From Streptomyces sp. WMMB303 (lineage in GTDB: Bacteria; Actinomycetota; Actinomycetes; Streptomycetales; Streptomycetaceae): a stretch of 64,000 nt of DNA. The stretch spans positions 4,886,501-4,950,500 of the forward strand of contig NZ_JARKIN010000001.1 in NCBI RefSeq assembly GCF_029351045.1, read 5' to 3'. Positions 1 through 8,976 of this stretch are shown one piece after another. Within the stretch, counting starts at the first letter, position 1. Each line of letters opens with the position of its first letter. The notes beneath the pieces are model-generated. The model worked only from the letters and a program-made list of their open reading frames with translations. It was not told the origin of the DNA and did no database searches. The position numbers and the translations under genes are program-made.

Positions 1-113
1 TCGATCCGCGGGCTCTCCGCCGGCCGCGCCATGGAGGCAGAGGTGTCGAGGAGCAGCACGACGGGTTGCCGTTCGTCGTAGCTCTCCGCGAGACCGAAGC
101 CGGGTGTGCTCAT
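1..113 (-). CDS. von Willebrand factor A domain protein, N-terminal fragment
   Basis: Only the first 37 codons are inside the window; the gene runs off the left edge. The translation starts MSTPGFGLAESYDERQ and continues into a hydrophobic strand ending LLLDTSASM. That is the first strand and the D-x-S-x-S metal-ion-dependent adhesion (MIDAS) signature of vWA domains. The ATG overlaps the TGA of the upstream 82-codon gene in an ATGA arrangement, so the two are translationally coupled. vWA domains bind protein partners through a divalent metal. In actinobacterial conflict loci they often sit next to CHAT-, macro- or NTPase-type genes, as here. The function of this member cannot be read from the fragment. 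Confidence 0.75.
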   Translation of the reverse strand, partial: MSTPGFGLAESYDERQPVVLLLDTSASMARPAESPRI

Positions 114-358
114 CCGCGTGCGCCCCCGTCCTCCTCCTGCTCCGCCGGGGTGGATCCGGCGGGTGCGGCCCGGTACGCGACGAGCCGCCGCCGCTCCGCG
201 TCGTACCCCACGACGACCTCCGTTCCCACGGGCGTCCCGGGGTCGTCCGGGAGCATCCGCAGCAGCACGCCCTCGACCAGTACGTAGGTGTCGGGAGCCG
301 GCCAGGTCACGGTCCGGCCCGACGCCCCGTGAGCCCATTCCGCCATCCCACCACCCAT
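110..358 (-). CDS. small hypothetical protein coupled to vWA gene
   Basis: Encodes 82 residues from ATG 358; an internal Met at residue 5 (346) is an equally likely start because a GGTGG stretch precedes it. The protein is acidic at its C-terminus, has no signal peptide or membrane segment, and contains a central beta-rich stretch (TYVLVEGVLLRML, then GTEVVVGYD). Its stop overlaps the vWA start by four bases (ATGA), which is the best argument that it is a real gene made together with the vWA protein. No family was recognised. A role as an accessory or partner of the vWA protein is inference from coupling only. Confidence 0.55.
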   Translation of the reverse strand: MGGGMAEWAHGASGRTVTWPAPDTYVLVEGVLLRMLPDDPGTPVGTEVVVGYDAERRRLVAYRAAPAGSTPAEQEEDGGARG

Positions 359-499
359 TCGCGAACACTATGTGATCGGCCGTCAAAACTCCCTGCTGTG
401 ACAGGAATTCGCGCGGGAGGGCGCCCCCCGGCGCGCCCTCCCGCGGACACCCTCGGCACCGGCTTCACGCGGCGCGGGATGCCCTCCCATTCCATCGGG

Positions 500-1627
500 T
501 CACCTGGTCGCCCGTCGGTCGTGCGCCGGGCGGATCCCGGCCGGAAGCCGCTCCACCAGCGCCGCCGCCTCCGGCGAACGCACCACGACGTGCAGGTCCC
601 AGCCCGCGCCGCGCGCCGCGTCCGCCTCCACCGCGGCCCACACGGCGGCCAGGCCGGCGCCGTACGGCAGGCCGCCGCGCCCCGAGCCGAGCAGCGGGAA
701 GCACACCGAGCGGAGCGGCGGGTCGAAGCGGTCACGCTCCTCGGCCAGGACCGCGAGCGCCCGGGAGGTGGCCCGGGTGACGTCGGACTGCAGCACGTCG
801 TAGTCGTTGGTCCCGGCCCGCGGGACGGCGATCGCCGCGTGGTAGATCCGCCGCACCCCCTGCCCGGCCAGCGCCCCCGCACCGGTGGCGGCCACCGTGC
901 CGGGAAGCACCGCGCGCCCCGCGGCGCCGTGCCGGGACGCCCAGCCGAGCAGTTCGTCGTGGAGCGGATCAGCCTGCAGGTCTCCGGTCACCCCGTGCAC
1001 GGCGGCCGCCCGGCGCAGCGAAGCGGCGACGGAGGATTTGAAGCGCTCGGGCAGCGCGAGGTGGACGTTGACCGGGGAGACGACCACGTCCACGTCGCGC
1101 AGCAGATCCACGGGGTGCACATGGAGGGTCAGCGCCACGGTCCGGCCGCCGGCCGCGACCCGTACCGTCCGGTGCGTACCGGAGCCGTCCCCGTCAGCGG
1201 TCCGGGCCGCGACCGCGTCGGCTGCCCCGCCGGATCCGCCGCCCGGCCGGCTCGCGAGGCGCACGATGTGCTCGGCGACCTGGCCGAGGACCATCACCTC
1301 GTGATCCTTGCGGAACCGCTCGACGCTCACCCCGTACACCGAGGCCGCCCTGGCGCGGCGGGAGGCCGCGGGCCAGTCGCGGGTGCCCTGCGCCAGCCCG
1401 AGGGTGTACTCGGCGGCGGTGCGCAGCGTACCGGCGTCCAGCCGCGCCACAGCGAGCCGCAGCAGAGCCTCCACGGCGGCGCCGGGGGTGCGGGCACCGG
1501 TCGCCGTCCCGGCCGCGGCCGACTCCAGGACGGGCAGCGCGCGGCCCCGCAACCGGACCAGCCCCGCACGCCGAACCTTCTGCAATTCGGCGAAAAGTGA
1601 CGCCTCATCAGGCGCGGTCGATGCCAT
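500..1627 (-). CDS. macro-domain protein with N-terminal helical domain
   Basis: Encodes about 375 residues from ATG 1627 (MASTAPDEASLF); an upstream in-frame ATG at 1642 is less likely. The N-terminal ~120 residues are helical and end in a pattern seen in many actinobacterial effector-type proteins (R-x-AA-x-x-Y-G-V-S-x-E-R-F-R-K-x-x-E). The C-terminal ~190 residues look like a macro fold: a DVVVSPVNVHLALP strand-loop (the position of the macro 'N-A-A/G-N' loop), then a glycine-rich loop around GAGALAGQGVRRIYHAAI, and PLLGSGRGGLPYG near the end, matching the phosphate-binding loop of macro domains. Macro domains bind or hydrolyse ADP-ribose derivatives. It lies in a leftward gene set with RES, CHAT and vWA genes, which suggests NAD/ADP-ribose conflict biology. 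Substrate and activity are unknown. Confidence 0.7.
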   Translation of the reverse strand: MASTAPDEASLFAELQKVRRAGLVRLRGRALPVLESAAAGTATGARTPGAAVEALLRLAVARLDAGTLRTAAEYTLGLAQGTRDWPAASRRARAASVYGVSVERFRKDHEVMVLGQVAEHIVRLASRPGGGSGGAADAVAARTADGDGSGTHRTVRVAAGGRTVALTLHVHPVDLLRDVDVVVSPVNVHLALPERFKSSVAASLRRAAAVHGVTGDLQADPLHDELLGWASRHGAAGRAVLPGTVAATGAGALAGQGVRRIYHAAIAVPRAGTNDYDVLQSDVTRATSRALAVLAEERDRFDPPLRSVCFPLLGSGRGGLPYGAGLAAVWAAVEADAARGAGWDLHVVVRSPEAAALVERLPAGIRPAHDRRATR

Positions 1628-1719
1628 AGGACCACCATGCACCGGGCGTCAGCCGCGAACAAGACTGATCGCCGCGGCCGGGGACGCCGCCGCTCGGCAT
1701 CCCCGGACGGGAACCCGCC

Positions 1720-2397
1720 TCACCTCCCCGCCGGCTCGGAGATCCGCGCCCGGAGAGGTTCGAGCAGGCGATTGACCGCGGCGATGCCGTCGGCGGAGTC
1801 CAGGGCCGGGACACCGCCGTCCGCCACGGCCTCCAACGGCTTGCCGTCCCAGCGGGCGAACCGGTCGTGGAAGAGCACCAGCGCGTGCTGCGGCCGGTTG
1901 TGCCGCGACTGCCAGACCAGCCCCATGGCACCCGGCGCCTGCGCCCGGATCTCGCTCGCCCAGCGCCTGGCCGGGACGTAGTTGCGCTCGTCCTCCAGAA
2001 GCGTGGCGTCCTGGCAGACCGCGGCCAGGTCCTCCGCCTCGACCAGCGAGACCAGGTCCAATGCGCACCTGGTCCGCACGGCGCTCAACGAGCGGCCCCG
2101 GACCGCGGCGTAGGGGATCAGCCGCAGACCCGCGGGCGGTTCGAAGGGACGCGAGCGCAGCACACTCTCGGCGAGCGCCGTGGTCGGGGTGTCGGCCAGA
2201 TACAGGCAGTGGTACGGGTCCAGCGACGTGCCGTCGAAGCGGTTGCCCTTCCGGAACTCGAACGGGTCGGCGAGCGTCGGGTTGAACGCGTCCGGGGCAC
2301 GGCGCGCGCTGTGCACCCGCCACAACAGGGTGCCCGCCGGGAGCACCCGGTGGTTGGGGCGCAGTTGCAGCGACGTCATGGGGAAGAGGGCGCCCAT
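1720..2397 (-). CDS. RES-domain toxin (NAD-consuming family)
   Basis: Encodes 225 residues. RES-family features are visible: an early R-V-H-S motif after a beta strand (LLWRVHSARR), an FNPT-x-A-x-P-F-x-F-R-K-G-N-R-F stretch, the central LYLADTPTTALAESV segment with Glu, and a downstream ALVLFHDRF. RES proteins paired with Xre/MbcA antitoxins (for example MbcT) destroy cellular NAD+. The ATG at 2397 shares one base with the TGA of the antitoxin gene (TGATG), the classic antitoxin-first coupled order; a second Met at residue 7 is possible. Catalysis here is inferred from family membership. The named residues R, Y/H, E and S should be confirmed by alignment. Confidence 0.8.
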   Translation of the reverse strand: MGALFPMTSLQLRPNHRVLPAGTLLWRVHSARRAPDAFNPTLADPFEFRKGNRFDGTSLDPYHCLYLADTPTTALAESVLRSRPFEPPAGLRLIPYAAVRGRSLSAVRTRCALDLVSLVEAEDLAAVCQDATLLEDERNYVPARRWASEIRAQAPGAMGLVWQSRHNRPQHALVLFHDRFARWDGKPLEAVADGGVPALDSADGIAAVNRLLEPLRARISEPAGR

Positions 2398-3182
2398 CAG
2401 TCCTCCTCCACCAGAGCGGCGGCCGCACCCACCAGTGCGCGGTCGGGCAGGTGTCCCAGCAGCGAGGCGGGCGCGCCGCCGAGCCAGGTGTTGCCCTCCA
2501 GCCACCAGGCCGCCGCGCCCCAGGGGTCGATATCCGCGAGCAGCAGCCGGTTGACCTCCAGGACGACCTCGCGCGGGGCACCGTCGGCCGCGGCGAACTG
2601 GAACGCCGGGTAGTGCTCGCGCCCCAGCGGATCGGAGAGCCTGATCAGTTCGGAGGGCGGCGCCGCTCCCCCGCAACGGGCCCGCGCCTCGTCCGCGGGA
2701 AGGGCCGGTTCCCGAAGCAGCCGTTCGTGGATGTCCAGGACGCTCCCGGGGCCCGGATCGGGGCCGGCGCCAGGATCGGAGTCGGCGCCGGGGGCCTGGT
2801 CGGGGACAGGGACCGGGTCGGGGGCAGGGCCGGAACCGGCTGCCGGGAATCCCGTCAGCGCGGTGGCCAGCTCCCGCGCGTCCGCGACGGTCGCCGGTCC
2901 CGGCGGTGTCCCGGCCAGCCGGTCGGAGTCCAGCGCGCGATGCACCGGATGGTCGTAGGGCAGCGACAGCCGTGTCAGGAGCACCCGCACGCCCTGGAAC
3001 GCCCTGCGCACCGCCCGGTCATCGTCCGCCGAGGTGCTCGCCAGAGCTTCCAACCGGGCCAGCAGCAGCGCGTACTGCTCCTCGCCGAGCGCCGCACGCA
3101 CGGCCTCCCGGTGCTCACCGACCAGTGCGAGCAGAGGGTGCACCGGTGCGCCGGGCCGGTCACCCGCTCCGTCGTCGCTCAT
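2397..3182 (-). CDS. Xre/MbcA/ParS-type antitoxin with long linker
   Basis: Encodes 261 residues from ATG 3182. The C-terminal ~75 residues carry the MbcA/ParS/Xre toxin-binding (former DUF2384) signature: YPAFQF, then a helix, then DPWGAAAWWLEGNTWLGG followed by a helix ending in ALVEED. The N-terminal ~105 residues are helical (a possible dimerisation or DNA-binding part, but no clear helix-turn-helix is visible). The two parts are joined by a 40-residue Pro/Gly/Asp/Ala linker at about residues 112-152. Family members are usually 110-160 residues, so this one is long. It directly precedes, and is coupled to, the RES toxin gene. Expected role: bind and block the toxin, and probably autoregulate. 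Confidence 0.75.
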   Translation of the reverse strand: MSDDGAGDRPGAPVHPLLALVGEHREAVRAALGEEQYALLLARLEALASTSADDDRAVRRAFQGVRVLLTRLSLPYDHPVHRALDSDRLAGTPPGPATVADARELATALTGFPAAGSGPAPDPVPVPDQAPGADSDPGAGPDPGPGSVLDIHERLLREPALPADEARARCGGAAPPSELIRLSDPLGREHYPAFQFAAADGAPREVVLEVNRLLLADIDPWGAAAWWLEGNTWLGGAPASLLGHLPDRALVGAAAALVEED

Positions 3183-3240
3183 CCCTTCCCCTTCCCCTTC
3201 CTCGGCCGTCCTCGGCCTTTCCCGGCCTCCCCCGCCTTCT

Positions 3241-6200
3241 TCAGCCCCCCTCGGCCTGCCTCGGTCCTCCTCGGTCCGTGTCCGGCACCCGGCGGCCCCG
3301 CCCCGGGTGCCCCTGGTGGATGAAGGCGGCCCAGAAACGGGCCCGGTCCAGATCGGGTCGCTCCATCTGCCGCAGCAGCGGGCCGTGGAGCGAGCCCGGG
3401 TTCTTCCGGTCCGGGTCGAGCATCCACAGTTGCGCGGCCCTGAGCGCGTCGGCGGGACCGAGCCCGTCGACGGTCGCGTAGTGGTGGAAGACGGCCATCA
3501 GCAGCGCCGACACCGCGTCGTCGGTCCGCCACCGCGAGCCCACGACGTCCCGCGCCCCGCCCGAGACGAAAGCCGTGGTGAGGGTCAGCGCCTCGTCGTG
3601 ATCGCGAGTGCTCAGATCGGTCTGGCAGGCGCTCAGCACGACCAGCGGCGCCCCGGCGCCCGCCCCGGTGGAGTCCGCGCGCTCGGCACCCCCTCGCGCG
3701 GCGGGCCGGTCCAGCAGCCTGGTCACCGTCAGCATGCCGGGATCCGGCCCCGTCCCGTGTGCGTCCGGGCCCCCGGTGTCCTCCGGCGCGGCAAGGTGCA
3801 GGGCGGAGACCGTGGGGCGGGTGCCCGCCGATCCGTGGGAGGCGATGTGGAGCAGCGAGGCCCCACCGGCGAGCAGCGCGAGCACGTCCTCGGGCGTGCC
3901 GGGGTGCAGTTCCTCCTCCGGCAGCTCGAAGATCCCTCCGCACATTCGCGCTTCCCGGTAGAAGGCGTCCCGCAGCGCCATGACCTCGACTTCCGCGTGC
4001 GCCAGGTCCATGCCCGGATCGGCCAGCAGCACCGGCGCCGCCGCCGGATCCCGCGGCGCGCGGCGCACCGAGCGCAGGAACTCGCCGCCGGACGCCGCGT
4101 AGCTGACCACCGTGTTCCGGCACAGGTGTTCCCGGCCCGCCGCACCCGCCCGGCTCGCGGCGTGCCAGGGGACGATGCCGAGCCGCCCGCAGGGCACCAG
4201 GACGATCCGGAGCAGCCCGTCCGCCGCCGGCCGTTCCGCCGCCTCGCGGTCTTCCGCGGGCCGGTCCGCAGCCTCGCGGCCTTGCGTCGGCCGCTCCGCC
4301 AACCTTTCGCGCACCCCGCCGAGTACCGGGTCGAGCACCGCGTAGGCCCAGTCGCAGAGCGCCGCGAGGGTCTCGTCCCAGGTCTGCTCGGCGGACGGAT
4401 CGGCGGAACGCCCGCTCCCCGCGGCGTCGCGGGCGGCGGTGGCGTCGAGGTAGTCCTCCAACGGGCCGGACCCGCTACCGGACAGCAGCGGCGCCACCCC
4501 GACCGCGGCACCGAGCCGGGGCGCCACGACGAGCACCACGCCGGGATTCTCACCCTCGCCGGGGACGAGGTAGACGAGCGCGTCGGCGCCGCTGTCCGCC
4601 ACCCCGTCCGAGAGGGCACTCAGCGACGGGGTGGCGAGCAGACCGTCCTCGTCCCGGTAGCCCAGTGCTTCCAGAGCCCGACGGCGCAGTGTGCTCGGCA
4701 TCCGGCCCGGTACCCCGCCCTCGTCACTCTCCGCTGCGTCCCCGGCCGCCCCGCGGGCCGCCCGCCACTGCTCGGCGAGCGTGTGGTGTCCCCCCGCATC
4801 GAGCAGTTCGGGAACCGCGGAGGACGTGGACGCCGCATGCAGCACCAGCGCGCGCCCCAGTTCCAGCACGGCCACCGCCTCGTGCAGCCGTCCCTGCGAG
4901 GCCGCCCACAGCGCGGCCTGCACCCCCCTGTTCGCACCGGAGCGGGCCGCCAGCAGCCCGTGCTCGGCACCGGCTTGGAGGAGGACGTCGGCGGCGAGCG
5001 CCGTCAGCGCCTCCTTGGCCGCCTCCAGCGCTGCGATGTCGGCCACCTCGTCCTGGAGAACCGCCCGTTCGCGGTACGCCTGGGCCAGCTCCCACAGCAC
5101 GTCGGCGGCGATCCGCGGCGCCTTCCCCTCCCGGACCCGGTCGCGGACCCGCTCCAGTTGGCCGATCAGCGCGTCGAGGAGGGCGGGGTCGCGGGTGAGG
5201 GAGAAGCGCAGGGCCAGGTCGAGCGCGGCGGCGTGCAGTTCCTCCGGCGAGGCGTCGGGGGGCGCGGGAACATGCTCGTGCACCGGCGCCGGGTCGCCGC
5301 CGAGGCCCGCGCGGAGCAGGTCGAAGTCCGGGAGGGGCGGAAGCGGCAGCCGGTCGGCGAACGGGAGGGCGCTCACCCCCGCGTGCCCCCGCTCGATGTA
5401 CGGCAGCGCACGCAGCACCATCGCCCTGTCCCCGGTGACGGTGCCCAGCCTGGCGAGGGCCGCGCCCAGTGCCCACAGGACGACGAACCGGAACGGCTCG
5501 TCGTCGGGAACGGAGCCCTCCAGCGCCTCCGCCTCGGCCACCAGTTGGCGGAGCGTGTGGACCTCCTCCGTCTCACCCGCCGCCAGGACCCGGGTGTACA
5601 GCGCGAACGCCCGGCCCCAGAGCGCCGGGTCCCCGACTCCGGCGGGCAGCTTGCCCGCCAGCGAGCTGAGGTGGCCGACGACGGCCGACAGGTGGGCGCG
5701 CCCCGCCGCGCTGTCCTCGTGGGTGCCGCCGACGCCGGGAGAGATGTTGAGCAGCAGTGCCCGCAGAGTCTCCAGCGCGTCGGTCGGATCCGGGCCGGGG
5801 GGCGGCAGGCCCTGGACGGCATGCAGTCGCCGCAGCAGGGCGTCGAGTGCCTCGGGGTCGCCGTTCTTGAGCACGTCCTCCAGACCCCAGGTGGTGGCAT
5901 GGACGGCGTCCATGGCGGCGGTGAGGCGGTGGATGTCGTCCGGGGTGAACGCGGGTCCCCGAGGCGTCGGCCGGCCCGGAGGCGGGTCACTGTCCGCGGA
6001 CGGCCCCGGAGGCGGGTCCGCGGGCCGGGGCGGGCCGGGTCGCGGGCCGGACCCGGCCGGGTCGGCCCGCTCCGCCGACGAGGACGGGCCGTCCTGGCCC
6101 GGCCCGGGTCCGGGCGGCTCGCGGTCCGGGGGGCCGGGCGGGGCCGCGGAAGCGGCGGCGTTGCCGGTGGAGCCCCCGGCCGCGGTGAAAGCGTTCTCCA

Positions 6201-6852
6201 TCGTCTGCCGCATCTGCTCCGCGAAGGGTGAGCCGGCGGGCATCATGGTCGCGAGCAGGTCGGGGAGCGACAGTCCCGACGGAGCGGTGGTGGCGCGGTG
6301 CATCTGCCGGAGTTGGGCCAGGAAGTCCTCCGGCAGCGGCAGTTCGAGCACCTCCCCGATCAGCGTCTGAAGCTCCGCCGCGGCCTGCGCCATTCCGGCG
6401 GGGCCGGTCCGGGCCGCCCACGCGGCGTAGGCGGAGAGGTCGGGCGCGCCGCCCGAAGCGCCCGGCTGCATCTGCAGCGGTGAGACGAGCGGCAGCAGGA
6501 AGAACGCCGCCCAGCGGCGGTCCTCCTCGCACGCGGCCGCGCCCTGCTCCGTCGCACGGTCCCGTACGCCGCGCAGCAGCGCCTCGGCACGCTCGCGGTC
6601 CCCCGGCCCGCCGCAGCCGGCGAGGCTCCGCGCGGCCAGCGCACCTCCGAGCCAGACACGCACCGCGCTGCGCAGGCCCGGCTCGTGGTCCAGCAGCCGT
6701 TCCAGTTGCTCGAGTTCGGCGACGGACGCGTCGTAGGCGCCCGGCGGCACCGCGCCGTCGCGAACGGCGGGCAGCAGCCGCTTGGCCCGCTCGGCGGCGT
6801 CGGCCGCCCAGGCACGCAGTCCCGCGACACCACCTGTCTCCTCGCCGTTCAC
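3241..6852 (-). CDS. CHAT-domain (caspase-like) protein with large helical N-terminus
   Basis: Encodes about 1203 residues. I place the start at GTG 6852 because a GGAGAGGAGGG ribosome site lies seven bases upstream; an ATG at 6906 lacks one. The C-terminal ~330 residues form a CHAT domain (caspase-like, HetF-associated with TPRs) with the expected catalytic pair: His in LLHIASHGSAG (about residue 1006) and Cys in VVLSACQTD (about residue 1076). The end, RFWAAFIHQG, also matches the family. The remaining ~850 residues are alpha-helical, TPR-like, with a Pro/Gly-rich insertion near residues 240-310. CHAT proteins are proteases acting in programmed-death or defence systems, usually triggered by a sensor partner. 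Neighbouring RES, macro and vWA genes on the same strand support a conflict role; target and trigger are unknown. Confidence 0.8.
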   Translation of the reverse strand: MNGEETGGVAGLRAWAADAAERAKRLLPAVRDGAVPPGAYDASVAELEQLERLLDHEPGLRSAVRVWLGGALAARSLAGCGGPGDRERAEALLRGVRDRATEQGAAACEEDRRWAAFFLLPLVSPLQMQPGASGGAPDLSAYAAWAARTGPAGMAQAAAELQTLIGEVLELPLPEDFLAQLRQMHRATTAPSGLSLPDLLATMMPAGSPFAEQMRQTMENAFTAAGGSTGNAAASAAPPGPPDREPPGPGPGQDGPSSSAERADPAGSGPRPGPPRPADPPPGPSADSDPPPGRPTPRGPAFTPDDIHRLTAAMDAVHATTWGLEDVLKNGDPEALDALLRRLHAVQGLPPPGPDPTDALETLRALLLNISPGVGGTHEDSAAGRAHLSAVVGHLSSLAGKLPAGVGDPALWGRAFALYTRVLAAGETEEVHTLRQLVAEAEALEGSVPDDEPFRFVVLWALGAALARLGTVTGDRAMVLRALPYIERGHAGVSALPFADRLPLPPLPDFDLLRAGLGGDPAPVHEHVPAPPDASPEELHAAALDLALRFSLTRDPALLDALIGQLERVRDRVREGKAPRIAADVLWELAQAYRERAVLQDEVADIAALEAAKEALTALAADVLLQAGAEHGLLAARSGANRGVQAALWAASQGRLHEAVAVLELGRALVLHAASTSSAVPELLDAGGHHTLAEQWRAARGAAGDAAESDEGGVPGRMPSTLRRRALEALGYRDEDGLLATPSLSALSDGVADSGADALVYLVPGEGENPGVVLVVAPRLGAAVGVAPLLSGSGSGPLEDYLDATAARDAAGSGRSADPSAEQTWDETLAALCDWAYAVLDPVLGGVRERLAERPTQGREAADRPAEDREAAERPAADGLLRIVLVPCGRLGIVPWHAASRAGAAGREHLCRNTVVSYAASGGEFLRSVRRAPRDPAAAPVLLADPGMDLAHAEVEVMALRDAFYREARMCGGIFELPEEELHPGTPEDVLALLAGGASLLHIASHGSAGTRPTVSALHLAAPEDTGGPDAHGTGPDPGMLTVTRLLDRPAARGGAERADSTGAGAGAPLVVLSACQTDLSTRDHDEALTLTTAFVSGGARDVVGSRWRTDDAVSALLMAVFHHYATVDGLGPADALRAAQLWMLDPDRKNPGSLHGPLLRQMERPDLDRARFWAAFIHQGHPGRGRRVPDTDRGGPRQAEGG

Positions 6853-6962
6853 GGGCAGCCCTCCTCTCCGGGACCCTCGACAGACTCGGGCCTCCGGCCC
6901 GGGCAACCGCCACTATGCCGATCCGAGGGCGCCGTTGGGAGGCGATCTCGTGCTTTCGCAGC

Positions 6963-7505
6963 TCAACGCCCGGAATCCGACCGGGAGACGCCCAGTTCGG
7001 CGCGCATCTCGCGGCGCGCCTGCCGCAGCCGGCCCCACAGCGCGTCGATGCGCCGCTGGGCCGCGGCCGGGGAGTCCCCCTCCCGCGATACGCCCTCGTC
7101 CAGGCGCCGGACGGTGCCGTAGACCGCGCCCAGGTCGCGGCTGAGATCACCCGCGAGGTCGAGCACCCGCTCCGGCACCCGCATCTGGGCCTCGGCGTAC
7201 ACGTCCCGGTACTGGTCCCGGGCCTCGGTCAGCCGCTGCCGTGCGGAGGCCAGATCCTCGGTGCGGCCCAATGCGTGCAACTGGTCGGTGAGTGCGGCCA
7301 GGTACTGCCGCGCTGAGGTGTTCAGTGCCACATAGCACGACCGCAGCTCCTGAGCCTGGCTGCGGCGCTGCCACAGCTCCTCGGCGCGGTCCTGCTCGCG
7401 GCGGCGGCTGCGGTCTGCCGCGCGCTGGGTCAGCAGCGCGGACAGCAGCGTCCCGACGACTCCGACGACCGCGACCACGGGCGCGGTCGCACCCTCGATC
7501 TCCAT
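6963..7505 (-). CDS. small membrane-anchored coiled-coil protein
   Basis: Encodes 180 residues from ATG 7505, preceded by a GGAGG site; a longer in-frame extension to 7583 has no ribosome site. One transmembrane helix near the N-terminus (PVVAVVGVVGTLLSALL) is followed by basic residues (cytoplasmic side). A long charged helical region rich in Arg, Glu and Gln follows and is likely a coiled coil. No enzyme motif is visible. It lies 110 bp upstream of the CHAT gene on the same strand and may belong to that unit. Similar one-helix proteins are common in Streptomyces and have no assigned function. Confidence 0.6.
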   Translation of the reverse strand: MEIEGATAPVVAVVGVVGTLLSALLTQRAADRSRRREQDRAEELWQRRSQAQELRSCYVALNTSARQYLAALTDQLHALGRTEDLASARQRLTEARDQYRDVYAEAQMRVPERVLDLAGDLSRDLGAVYGTVRRLDEGVSREGDSPAAAQRRIDALWGRLRQARREMRAELGVSRSDSGR

Positions 7506-7604
7506 GCCGGCTCCCTCCGCCGTCTGCGGTCCGCCGCCAGCGAAGCAGCGGACCCGGCTGCGGTGAACGCCCGGGCCGGACATCGCCCGGTCTCCGCCCC
7601 GCGG

Positions 7605-7623
7605 CCGCCCACCCGGGTGGCGG
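7605..7623 (-). terminator. GC stem-loop after condensation gene
   Basis: CCGCCCACCC faces GGGTGGCGG with one bulged base, just past the stop of the condensation-protein gene (7651). It separates the NRPS cluster from the membrane-protein gene. There is no U-tract, as is usual for Streptomyces terminators. Confidence 0.4.
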
Positions 7624-7650
7624 GCCGGCCGCCGGCGGTGCCGGGCGGGG

Positions 7651-8940
7651 TCAGGGCGCTGCGGGCGCCTGCTCCAGCAGGCCGCTGACCGAGCGGAGCA
7701 GGGCGACGATGTCCTCGACGAGCCGGGTCAGTTGAGCGCGGTCGTAGAGTTCGGCGTTGCCGTCCAGAGCGATCTGCAGGCCGCGGCCGTCCATCCGGTC
7801 GTAGACGTTGATCGTCAGGTCCTCGACCGGACCGGAGCACAGGGTGTGCACGGTGGCCGGATGGCCCGCGTAGTCCCCGTGGTAGTTGAAGGACATGATG
7901 TTGATGTCGGGGCCGAACTGCTTTCTCCCCTCGGGAAGTGCGGGCAGCTCGCGCACCAGATGCTCCTGGGGGTAGCGCTGGTGCCGCAGTGCTTCCTCCA
8001 GACGCTGCGAGGTCTGGGCCACCACATCGGCGAAGGGGGTGTCCGGGCCGAACGAGAGCCGCAGCGGCACCACGTTGGTCACCATGCCGGGCACCCTGCG
8101 CAGCATCGGTTCCGTGCGGGCGGTCACCGGCAGGCCGACGACCGGTTCCCGGACGCCGGTGGCCTGCTGCAGCCGCACGGCGACCGCGGCGACGACCACC
8201 TCGGGCCAGGTCACGTCGAGTGCGCGGGCCGCACCGCGCAGGACATCGAAGTCCGCGGGTGTGAGGTGGCCGCTCTCGCGCAGCGAGGCGCGGGAGGCGG
8301 TCGGCCGCCAATCGGTGAAGGCGGCCGTCTCGGTCTGCCCGGCGAGCCGGTCCAGCCAGAACTGCCGGTCGCGCGGGTACTCCTCGGACTCCTGATAGGC
8401 GAGGTCGGAGGCGATGACCTGCTCCAGGGTGCCCGGCGGGCGCGGCCTGCGGGGCCGGCCGGTCGCCAGCGCCGTGTAGACGTCGGCCACGTGAGAGGCG
8501 ATCAGGGCCAGGCCGAAGCCGTCGAGGACGATGTGGTGGGCCGCGCGGTACCACAGGGTGCGCTCTGCCCCCAGCGTGAACAGCGCCCAGGTGACGAGGG
8601 GGCCTTCGGCGAGGTCGTACTCCTTGGCCAGGTCCTGCCGCATCCACCGCTCGGCGGCCTGCCGGGGGTCGGGGTCGCCGCTGACGTCGATGCGGTGCAA
8701 CGGGATGTCGACGGTGTCGTCGACATATTGGCACAGCCCCTCGTCACCGATGTCGAACCGCGCCCGCAGGGCCGGGGTCGCCGCCACGACCTCGCGGAGC
8801 GCCTGCTGGAGGAGGTCCGGCTGCACCGGCCCGGCGATGTCGCAGTACTCGCCGATGTTGAAGGACCTGTCCTCCGGGTCGAGCTGCTGCGCCATCCAGA
8901 CTCCGGTCTGGGCCGAGGACAGCGCCAGTTGTGCGGCCAT
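7651..8940 (-). CDS. free-standing NRPS condensation-domain protein
   Basis: Encodes 429 residues from ATG 8940; the entire protein is one condensation domain. C1-like SSAQTGVWMAQQLDP occurs at the start and the catalytic HHIVLDG (HHxxxDG) at residues 135-141. A C5-like segment (LSFGPDTPFADVV), the HQRYPQEHL region and the FNYHG region follow in normal order. The sequence type resembles the first C domains of siderophore and aryl- or amino-acyl-starter NRPSs rather than the C domains of the two large synthetases here. It is 36 bp downstream of the carrier-protein gene and cotranscribed with it. Probable job: transfer the acyl group held on that carrier protein to an amine on another carrier, for example Dap or the starter PCP. 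Donor and acceptor are inference. Confidence 0.85.
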   Translation of the reverse strand: MAAQLALSSAQTGVWMAQQLDPEDRSFNIGEYCDIAGPVQPDLLQQALREVVAATPALRARFDIGDEGLCQYVDDTVDIPLHRIDVSGDPDPRQAAERWMRQDLAKEYDLAEGPLVTWALFTLGAERTLWYRAAHHIVLDGFGLALIASHVADVYTALATGRPRRPRPPGTLEQVIASDLAYQESEEYPRDRQFWLDRLAGQTETAAFTDWRPTASRASLRESGHLTPADFDVLRGAARALDVTWPEVVVAAVAVRLQQATGVREPVVGLPVTARTEPMLRRVPGMVTNVVPLRLSFGPDTPFADVVAQTSQRLEEALRHQRYPQEHLVRELPALPEGRKQFGPDINIMSFNYHGDYAGHPATVHTLCSGPVEDLTINVYDRMDGRGLQIALDGNAELYDRAQLTRLVEDIVALLRSVSGLLEQAPAAP

Positions 8941-8976
8941 CAGTCACCCTCTCCCCGCCCGCCGGGCGGGACGTCC

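Noticed and set aside
104..1600. A 498-codon plus-strand frame at the left end
   Set aside because: Arg/Pro-rich, without motifs, antisense to the macro-domain gene whose folded-domain signature is clear.
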